The translations under genes were made by a program, and so were the position numbers. Shown in pieces: positions 1 through 7,600 of a stretch of DNA of 64,000 bases. The DNA lies in contig NZ_DASTAT010000093.1 of NCBI RefSeq assembly GCF_035712445.1, positions 1 to 64,000 on the forward strand, given 5' to 3'. The stretch is from Oligoflexus sp. (GTDB lineage Bacteria; Bdellovibrionota_B; Oligoflexia; Oligoflexales; Oligoflexaceae). The notes beneath the pieces were generated by a model. The model ran no database searches. It was not told where the DNA came from and was given only the letters and a program-made list of their open reading frames with translations. How positions within the stretch are numbered: position 1 is the stretch's first letter; every line of letters begins with the position of its first letter.

Positions 1-1396
1 TGGAATCGAGAAATACATCATACACCTTCACGCCTTCTGCGGGACGATAGATCCGTGCCGCAGACACAGTCTTCCAGCCCGCATCCGCTGCAGGAAGCTC
101 ATCACCGGGCCGCAGATCACGAGCAGCCACAAGCCCGCGACGACTCACAAACGGATGAAGGCTTGTCACATGAAGGATCTGAGTACCCAACTTGATTTCC
201 ACCATGGCTGTGGGCGGCGCTGTTTCATGAACATGCAGAATCCTTGCGGCTTCCTTGAAGCGAGGATTCCAAACCTGGTCGCCCAAGCGCAGATCGGAAA
301 TTTTCTTGAACGATCCATTCGCCATCTGCACCTGCGTTTCCGCTCCCCAGGAGTCCGTCGGAGAATTCAGAGCAGGACCGCGGTTCACATGCAGACCGGC
401 CACGCATTTGCCCATCGAACCATCAGGCCCAGCCACATTCAGCTGAATCCATTGACTGTTGGCGGCAACGAATTTGATATCACGAAGGCCCGCATCGACC
501 GCCTCGACCCGATGAGCACCGGGATAAGGAATCGCCTGCGAGCTTTTGGGGATTACCCCTGAAGCAAAATTCAAGGGACCTTCAAGTCCGGTCGCCTGCT
601 GAATCGCGGCATCGACCACAACGCCGCTTCCAAAGAAATGCGCGGTAACTTCCTGGCCCGCGTCCGTATCAAAGGCCCAGCCACGGGACATGCCGGGACA
701 CTCCTGATAGGTCGCGGGTTTCTCGACCGTTTTGGGTTTGCCGGTAGCAGGATCCATTTCAGGAAGTCCCGTTTTGGGATCGACGACCTCAACTTTTTTA
801 GCCGGCGTTTTCACACAGGTGAAAGGCTGAGTGGAAGGCGTTCCGGTAAAACCAATTTTGCAGCTCGGCGGTGGCGGCGGCGCAAGACTCACGGTGGCTT
901 TCGAATTGATGTTCTTATCCGCTTTGTTCAAGGTCATATTCACACCCGTATCCGCCTTCACAGCCGCGTGTGTGATCAGATAAGGCCTGGCCGCGTTTTT
1001 GGCTTCCAGCTGCGTGGACTTGATATCCGTGGACGTCCGCTTTCCTTTGGGATTGCCATGATAGGACGTCGAGAAAATCGTGACCTGATCCGTGGCGCCC
1101 TTCCAAAGATTATTAGGCGCCGCTTTCGAGCTGACCACCATGCGGGCGCTTTGAATCGGCAGATAGGGATCGGGATAGATCGCTGGCGTTGGGCCCGCAG
1201 CAAGGGCTTGATAGACGCTAAAGGCGTTGTAGTTCAGATCACCAGCTTCCTGGCTCGCGTTGCGCACGTCCGAGGCTTTCAGCACGGACTGGGAGCGCAG
1301 CACGTTGTAGCCACCCACAACACCCGCAAGGCCTGCTACAATAATCACGAGGCCCATCGTACTGAATCCGGATTCCCGGTCGCAAGAGCGTCGCAT
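1..1396 (-). CDS. Prepilin-like protein with C-terminal Hint domain (3' end outside window)
   Basis: The reading frame is open from an ATG at 1396 to the window edge (465 codons seen). An AGGAG lies five bases before the start. The N-terminus resembles a type IV prepilin: a short charged leader ends in Gly10, followed by Phe11-Ser-Thr-Met-Gly and a hydrophobic helix to about residue 35. The usual Glu at +5 is Gly15. A low-complexity middle with a Pro-rich stretch follows. From residue 349 the sequence fits a Hint domain: Ser349 where the splicing nucleophile (usually Cys) sits, then ETQVQMANGS and LRLGDQVW (block A), the HPF motif at His414, AARDLRPGDEL, and VYDVFLDS at the edge. Family knowledge: Hint domains self-cleave or splice. 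Its neighbours are two prepilin-like genes on the other strand. The domain call is strong; activity and the downstream part are unknown. Confidence 0.75.
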   Translation of the reverse strand, partial: MRRSCDRESGFSTMGLVIIVAGLAGVVGGYNVLRSQSVLKASDVRNASQEAGDLNYNAFSVYQALAAGPTPAIYPDPYLPIQSARMVVSSKAAPNNLWKGATDQVTIFSTSYHGNPKGKRTSTDIKSTQLEAKNAARPYLITHAAVKADTGVNMTLNKADKNINSKATVSLAPPPPPSCKIGFTGTPSTQPFTCVKTPAKKVEVVDPKTGLPEMDPATGKPKTVEKPATYQECPGMSRGWAFDTDAGQEVTAHFFGSGVVVDAAIQQATGLEGPLNFASGVIPKSSQAIPYPGAHRVEAVDAGLRDIKFVAANSQWIQLNVAGPDGSMGKCVAGLHVNRGPALNSPTDSWGAETQVQMANGSFKKISDLRLGDQVWNPRFKEAARILHVHETAPPTAMVEIKLGTQILHVTSLHPFVSRRGLVAARDLRPGDELPAADAGWKTVSAARIYRPAEGVKVYDVFLDS

Positions 1397-1576
1397 GTTG
1401 ACTCCTGAATGAAACTGAGCTGCAAGTATCGAATCGGCCGTCCTTTCCAACGTCTTTATTGTTTTCCCTAAAACTTCGGAATTCCTCAAGGAATCAACCC
1501 AAAAGAGGAAGGTTTAAATATTCCGACTGCGCATGTCGAAAAGAAGAACGGCAAACCTGAACCTGACGAGGAAAGC

Positions 1577-2161
1577 TTGAAAAATCAGATAAATTCAGGC
1601 TTTAGCTTGATTGAAATGTTGGTGGCCTTGGCGATCTTCGGACTGATCGCGCTGGGCACGCGAACCATGCTGCTGCGGGCGCAGGAGGGCAGCGTACGGG
1701 AAGGATTGCGTAAGAATCATGCGGAGATGTCCCAGGATCTTGCGCGGCGGCTCAATCATCATTTCAAACGCCAGACAGCCCATACGATCACTGCCGCCAA
1801 TCGCCTTGTGATGATGCTTCCCAGTGGTCGGGTTGTGGTGGAAACACTCTGCGTGAAGAACGAAATCGATTGGCAGGCATCCGAGGCGCTTCTGAACCGC
1901 TGCATCAAATGTGGCGAAACTCAGCACCCGGTCATACGAATTCAGGATCCTGCAGGCGCTCGAATGTTCCCGGCTGGCCAGCAAAAGCCGGATCGCCCCG
2001 CAGCCGCTTCGATTTGCTTTGGCAATGGCTCTGACCCCAATGAAGTCGCCACGACAGTGGAGATGCTGGTGGTGGACCCGGTGAATAGGAAGGAAAAGAA
2101 GGTCAGCAAGGTGGAAAGCTTTTTGATCAAGGACTCCAGTTCTTTCACTTCATTCGAGTAA
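1577..2161 (+). CDS. Prepilin-type N-terminal methylation protein
   Basis: A 194-residue protein beginning at a TTG that follows a GAGG box. The N-terminus has the class III prepilin signal: Gly8, then Phe9-Ser-Leu-Ile-Glu13 and a hydrophobic helix to about residue 30. A prepilin peptidase would cut after Gly8 and methylate Phe9. The rest is a hydrophilic globular part with a small Cys pair (CIKC). Family knowledge: such proteins are pilins, minor pilins or type II secretion pseudopilins. It lies three bases before a second prepilin gene, so the two are probably co-transcribed. Which machine it serves cannot be decided, because no ATPase, platform protein or secretin is visible in the window. 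Confidence 0.8.
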   Translation: MKNQINSGFSLIEMLVALAIFGLIALGTRTMLLRAQEGSVREGLRKNHAEMSQDLARRLNHHFKRQTAHTITAANRLVMMLPSGRVVVETLCVKNEIDWQASEALLNRCIKCGETQHPVIRIQDPAGARMFPAGQQKPDRPAAASICFGNGSDPNEVATTVEMLVVDPVNRKEKKVSKVESFLIKDSSSFTSFE

Positions 2162-2164
2162 ACC

Positions 2165-2875
2165 ATGAAGGCAACGCAGTCCAAGGAAGCAGGCTTCTCG
2201 CTGGTGGAAACACTGGTCTCCCTTGTGCTGCTCAGCCTTGTAGGCTATTTCGTGCTGGTGTCGCAGAACAAAGCTCAGAAGGCCATGTTCAAGGGCACGA
2301 GCCGCGATGCGCACGCCCAGATTGTTTCCGTTGTAAAAAGCAAGACAGGCAAAGCCCTGGAAAAAATCCTGGCTTCCGCCCTTATCAGCCCAGGCGGGCT
2401 GGCTCCGCTCTTTAACAGCGAACTTGCCTTTGGCGAAGGCATTCGATTGAAGTGGGCCAAGCCTTCAGATCCCAGAAAAAAGACGGTGATCATGGACTAT
2501 GTGAGCAATCCCGATAAGGTTGCGCAGGAGGCGCTGGAGAGCTGCCGCCAGTCCAAGACTTATATCCAGGCCTGGACGGGCCAGGAACTACCGCAGCGTC
2601 TTGCATCCCAGAATCTCACTTTTTGCGGTCAAATGATCATGCCCGCGAATCCCGATAGCAACTATGGTGCGCAGAACATTGCTCAGGCCAAGGTAGGATT
2701 CGTGGCTTTGGATGTGAGCTTCACCAAGGTCATCGATGGTTCGCCTATTCCGCTTTCACAGTTCGGCGTTGGAGGAACTCTGGCCACGGTTACCTGGACC
2801 ATGCTCTGGAGCTATGAAAAAGGCCAGGAAAACGTTCAGCAGTTCCGCAAGGGTATCTATCACATCGTCCCCTGA
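2165..2875 (+). CDS. Prepilin-type N-terminal methylation protein
   Basis: A 236-residue protein whose ATG follows the preceding prepilin gene by three bases. The leader ends in Gly10, followed by Phe11-Ser-Leu-Val-Glu15 and a hydrophobic helix to about residue 34, a canonical prepilin peptidase site with the +5 Glu intact. The C-terminal part has two Cys residues (near 127 and 153) that might form a disulphide, as in many minor pilins; that is inference. It forms a small operon with the upstream gene and ends ten bases before the convergent puuD. A minor pilin or pseudopilin of the PilV/PilW or GspI/J type is likely; the exact subfamily is not clear. Confidence 0.8.
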   Translation: MKATQSKEAGFSLVETLVSLVLLSLVGYFVLVSQNKAQKAMFKGTSRDAHAQIVSVVKSKTGKALEKILASALISPGGLAPLFNSELAFGEGIRLKWAKPSDPRKKTVIMDYVSNPDKVAQEALESCRQSKTYIQAWTGQELPQRLASQNLTFCGQMIMPANPDSNYGAQNIAQAKVGFVALDVSFTKVIDGSPIPLSQFGVGGTLATVTWTMLWSYEKGQENVQQFRKGIYHIVP

Positions 2876-2884
2876 GTCCTTCGA

Positions 2885-4072
2885 CTAGAGCTTTTGCTTT
2901 TCAAACCAGCGGGCCACCAAGGCCCTTTCCTCATCGGTCATTTGAGTGATGTTGCCGAGCGGCATCGCCTTCAGCTGCACGACCTGAATGAAAATCGTAT
3001 TCGCATGCTTCCTGAGGTCTGCTTCACTTTCAAAGACCACAGCTTTGGGCGGCGGGCCACTCATCAGAGTCGGCTGCGTCGCATGACAGCCCGTGCAGCG
3101 GGTTTGGAGGAGAGCGAGCATGCGGGCATCATCGGGAACCTCCGCATCCTGCGCCTGAACGGATGCAGGGCGGGGCGCGATCCAGATAAAAACAGCCAGC
3201 ATGATGGCCACACCACTCAAAGGGAAATACCAATTGATCTTTCGTTTGTGTTTCAGAAGGAAGAACTGACGAATCAGTACACTGCCGATCATCATCAGCA
3301 CCAGAACCAGCCAATTCATAGGGTGGTTATACATCATGCTGTAGTGATTCGAAAGCATGGCGAAGAGCACAGGCAGTGTCAGGTAGGTGTTATGCACACT
3401 CCGCTGTTTTCCCCTTTGGCCATAGATGGGATTGACCTTCTCTCCAGCCCGCATGGCAGCTGTCACGCGTCTTTGTCCCGGAATAATCCAAAAGAAAACA
3501 TTCGCGGTCATCATGGTCGCAAGCATGGCGCCGACGATCAGAAAAGCGGCGCGCCCTTGAAAGATCTGCGTGCTGAGGTAGCTCGCCGCCGTGATCAGCA
3601 GAGTCATGGCTGCAGCGACGAGCCAGGGTTTTTGGCCTGAAAAACGGCAGATGGCTTCATAAACAAGAAGTCCAGAAGCCAAAAAGCCAAGGGCGAAGAG
3701 CACCGCCGTGGATGCCGTCATCGGGTAAATCTGCGGATCAATCATATATGTGCGGGCATTCATGAGGTAGAGCGCCACAAAAAGCGCAAAACCCGAAAGC
3801 CAGGTGGAATAGGATTCCCAATAAAACCAGTGGAGATTGGCCGGCAACGTCTTCGGTGCCACTAAATATTTCTGCGGGTTATAGAAGCCGCCGCCATGAA
3901 CGGCCCACAATTCACCATCGACACCTTTCTGAAGAAGGTCGGGCGCCTGGGGTTTTTCCAGACTGTTATCGAGCCAGACAAAGTAAAAGGACGCCCCGAT
4001 CCAGGCAATAACCGTAATCACGTGCACCCAGCGCAGCAGCATGAGTGCCCAGTCCATCATATAGGATTCCAA
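2885..4072 (-). CDS. puuD: Membrane urate hydroxylase (PuuD) with cytochrome c domain
   Basis: This is the membrane-bound urate oxidase type that turns urate into 5-hydroxyisourate and passes electrons to a C-terminal cytochrome c domain. About eight hydrophobic segments fill residues 8-310. The haem motif CTGCH is at 326-330 and Met370 is a plausible distal haem ligand. I chose a TTG at 4072 (395 residues) because AGGAGG sits six bases before it; the next ATGs at 4060 and 4057 are too far from that site. A longer in-frame extension would overlap uraH. The gene begins just after the uraH stop, so uraH-puuD form one operon. No soluble uricase or FAD-type HpxO is visible nearby, so this is probably the urate-oxidising step of the locus. 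Confidence 0.88.
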   Translation of the reverse strand: MESYMMDWALMLLRWVHVITVIAWIGASFYFVWLDNSLEKPQAPDLLQKGVDGELWAVHGGGFYNPQKYLVAPKTLPANLHWFYWESYSTWLSGFALFVALYLMNARTYMIDPQIYPMTASTAVLFALGFLASGLLVYEAICRFSGQKPWLVAAAMTLLITAASYLSTQIFQGRAAFLIVGAMLATMMTANVFFWIIPGQRRVTAAMRAGEKVNPIYGQRGKQRSVHNTYLTLPVLFAMLSNHYSMMYNHPMNWLVLVLMMIGSVLIRQFFLLKHKRKINWYFPLSGVAIMLAVFIWIAPRPASVQAQDAEVPDDARMLALLQTRCTGCHATQPTLMSGPPPKAVVFESEADLRKHANTIFIQVVQLKAMPLGNITQMTDEERALVARWFEKQKL

Positions 4073-4082
4073 CGAAACCTCC

Positions 4083-4439
4083 TCAGCTGCCCCGGTAGGT
4101 GGAATAGGACCATGGTGATACCAGAAGGGGCACATGGTAATGGGAAGCAGCATCAGCGATGCTGAAGCGAATGGTGATCACATCGAAAAAGGGAGGTTCA
4201 CTGACCTTGGCGCCGATTTTCAGAAAATACGGCGCGACTTCAAAAGCCAGCTCATAGGTGCCCACTTTGAAATGCGGGCCCTGCAGCAAAGGTTCCGGCG
4301 TCCGGCCATCTGCATTGGTCTGTGTCTGGGCCAGTTCCTCCAGACTCTGATCATGGCGAACCCGATAAAGGGTGATCATCATCTCCGCTGCGGGTTTCCC
4401 GTGCGCCGTATCCAGGACATGCGTGGTGAGTCGGCCCAT
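4083..4439 (-). CDS. uraH: 5-hydroxyisourate hydrolase (transthyretin-like)
   Basis: The 118-residue product hydrolyses 5-hydroxyisourate to OHCU, the second step from urate to allantoin. The family signatures are all present: THVLD near the N-terminus (His7), the HYHVPLLVSP segment, and the C-terminal YRGS tetrapeptide that closes the active site. The length is normal for a bacterial transthyretin-like hydrolase without a signal peptide, so it should be cytoplasmic. It is the first gene of a uraH-puuD operon and is divergent from the large fusion gene starting at 4611; the 171 bases between them must hold both promoters. The next enzyme, OHCU decarboxylase, is found only as a domain of that fusion. 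Confidence 0.93.
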   Translation of the reverse strand: MGRLTTHVLDTAHGKPAAEMMITLYRVRHDQSLEELAQTQTNADGRTPEPLLQGPHFKVGTYELAFEVAPYFLKIGAKVSEPPFFDVITIRFSIADAASHYHVPLLVSPWSYSTYRGS

Positions 4440-4610
4440 GGTTGGTCTCTTTCCTGCTCAGGGACTTTGGCTTCAGCTTATCGAAGGCCAGGGGCGGCGG
4501 TCAAGGCCTCAACAGGCTTTTTGTCGATGAATCCTCGCTTCCTTTCGTGCGAAGATGATAGGACTATCCTGCGCCCTTGTAACGGATTGGAATCAAGATT
4601 GAGGTGGTCC

Positions 4611-7600
4611 ATGGCAGATATTCCTTATTACGCAAAATTTCTGTCACCGCGGGTGAAAGAACACCTCCTGCAGCGGGCTCGTCCTGTGAAGGGCGTGACG
4701 GGACTTCAGGAGATAGGAGTTTCAGGCGGTCTTGAAACCCCTGCCGCACTGCAGTTTCTCTGTGAGCTGCATGATGAACTCCTGCCGCATCTGAATGCGG
4801 TTCTGGATCAGCGTGAGGCGGACCGTGCATTCCTGGATCAAAGATGCCGGGCCCTGGCGCAATTCAATCAGGATCATGGCCGGGACTATCAGGCGTCCGA
4901 TTATCAAACTGTTTTGGGTCTTGAAGACGGCAATGGCCGCATCGTCTTTGGTCCGAAGCGCCCGGATTATGTGAAACAGGGTGGGGACCCGATCGCGCCT
5001 TTGCCAGCCTATCTGAAAGGTCCGCATGTCACTCTGTTTGGGCCGCCCGATACAGCGAAGATGGCGATCAATGCGGTGAACTGCTACCACCGAAAACTCC
5101 CGGGTGAGCCGCCCATTGTCGCCGAAATTCTAGGGGACTGCCCCTATCTGCCGAAATGGGGAGCGGATGATGAGGACTCCAAAACTCCGCTGCGCGAGGA
5201 TCTCATCGCAGCTGGTGAAAACCTGACCCGCTGCTTTGATAAGAGTCTTTCGGTGGTTGATGCCGCCACGGGCAAAAAATATGAAATCCAGCCTGAAAAG
5301 TCCGCTCTACCCATCAAGCGTTTTCCTGGTCTGGCCTTGCCCTGCTCCTTTCTTTTTCGCAATAAAACGCCCATTCCTCTGCATCTCTATGACTTCGCCC
5401 TGCATGTATTCCACAACTGGTCAAAGCCCGAGGCGCTGGTTCTTTACGTGCCCAAACTAGAAAACGAAGAGGAAGCGGGCTACATCCATCACATGGTTAG
5501 CGCGGCTGAAGCGCGTCTGCGAAAAAATTTCCCGCAGTATAAACTGGGTACCATCCGCCTTATGATCGTGCTCGAAAATCCGCGCGCCATCTTCCGTGTG
5601 CATGAAATCATGGACGCTCTTCATCCTTATTTTGCAGGCGCTTCCTTGGGCTGGCATGATTACCTTGCGTCCACGGCACGTCTTTTCAAGGAAGACCGGA
5701 ACTACCGGATACCTGCGAAAACCGATCCGCACATCGTGATCCGCTATATCAAAGCCTCGCATCGGCTTCTCGCTGATGTCGTGGGACCGCGCGGCGGCAT
5801 CAAAGTCGGTGGAATGTATGGGGTTCTGCCTTCCGGCGCCGAGCTGAATCATCCTTCCTTTCAGGTGACCCTTAAAGGTTACATGAAGGATGTCGTGACT
5901 CAGTTCAAGCGCAGTCTTTCCGGATTCTGGGTCGCGCATCCCGACTTTGTGCGCATCGGTCTGGCTTTGGTCACGGCCTGGGACAAGCATCTCGCTGGCA
6001 ACAAAGAGCCTTTGCAACAGCTGGTGCACGGCCTCTTGCAGGAGCCGCATGCTCAGGAGGTGATGAACTTCGTGAATGGTCCCGACATTGAGGGACTGGA
6101 TCGGGATCATCCTCTTTACCCACGATCTTTGATTGTCGCGGACCTGAAAGCCGACGAAAAAACCCTTAATCATACACCAGACGAAGTTCGCTATAACGTT
6201 TTTCAATGTCTCCAGTACCTCGCCGACTGGCTCACGGGGAACGGTTGCGTGGCTCTGCCGGCCAGCCTGGAAGGGATTCCCGTGCGTGTGATGGACGACC
6301 TTGCGACAACGGAACGCTCCCGCTGGGAAGTCTGGCATGAGATTCGGCATGGACGTTTTCCTCTTCATGACTTTCTGCGTATTGCGTTCGAGGAACTCAC
6401 CTTCATTCGTAAAGATCTCGCGACGCCACAAAAATCCGTGGCGGTAAAATGGAACGAGCAAACGGCCAAATGGTATCCCATCGCCTTTAAGCTCATGATC
6501 CGCTTCATGACCGATGCAAAACCCGTGGAGTTTGTGAGCGAGCTGCTCCTGCCTTTCACAGTTCCTGAACTGCGGACCGCGTATAATCCCTGGCAGGCGC
6601 TGGAAGCCATTGATCCCGAAATCCTTGCGTTTGAGCCCGCAGTCGACCGCTTCATTACCTGGTTTGAATGCCTTGGTCATCAGGACTTCGCTGCGACCAT
6701 GGCAGCGGACCTTATTCCTGATTTGGCCAAGGGCGAGGCCTTCGTCCGTCAGCTTCCCCTGCAGGGCCTTGTAGCCGCCGCCGCCTTTCACGGTGACATT
6801 GGGGAATCGAAGAAGACGCTCGATCATAACGCGGCGCGGGAGCAGGCTGCCGTCTTTAAGGACGAAGAGAAAGTGCGCGCCGAGTTGCAGCAGCTGGGCC
6901 AGGAGTATAAGAAAAAGTTCGGCATTAAGTTTTTGGTTTCAGCGCAGGGAAAAAGTGGCAAAGAGCTGCTCCGGATTCTGCAGCAGCGCCTTCACAACAG
7001 TCAGGAGAAGGAACTCGATAACGCCCGCACGGCCCTGTGGGAAATCGCCCACAAACGGTTCATGAGCAGCCCTTATGCGGCCCGTCTGAATCTGATTTCG
7101 GACATCAAAAACCGCTATAAGATCCCTGCAGCCATGATCACGCTTATCAGCCCCGAGTCATGCCAGGACCTTTGTCTTGATACCCAGCCTCACACCCTCT
7201 TTGAGATCGCTTCGCTGAGTAAAACCATAGCCTCGGCCTTTGCCATCGAGACCTTCACCAAAAAAGGCATCAGCCTTCAGACTTCGGTCAATCAACTCCT
7301 GGGAAAAACCCGGTCCTCATTCCGCCTCACAGGCCCTTGGGGTGACAGGGTTACCCTGGCTCATCTTATGAATCATAAGGCCCTTAACCTTCATTACGTG
7401 AACGGTGTACCCGCAAACGAGACGATGCCACCGATCCAGGACTTTTTAAACGGCAACGCACAGTATGGCTATGAACCCGTGGCTGTCGTGAATCCACCCG
7501 GAGAAGTCTTTAAATATTCCGGAGCCGGCTTTCTGGTTCTGGAGCATCTGATCCAGGAGTTGGAAGGGCAGTCCATTGAAGCCTTGACGCGTCCTTTCCT

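Noticed and set aside
4134..4610. Upstream extension of the fusion gene by 159 codons
   Set aside because: It runs opposite uraH and through the divergent promoter region; the ATG at 4611 has a GAGGTGG site and begins the malate synthase homology.
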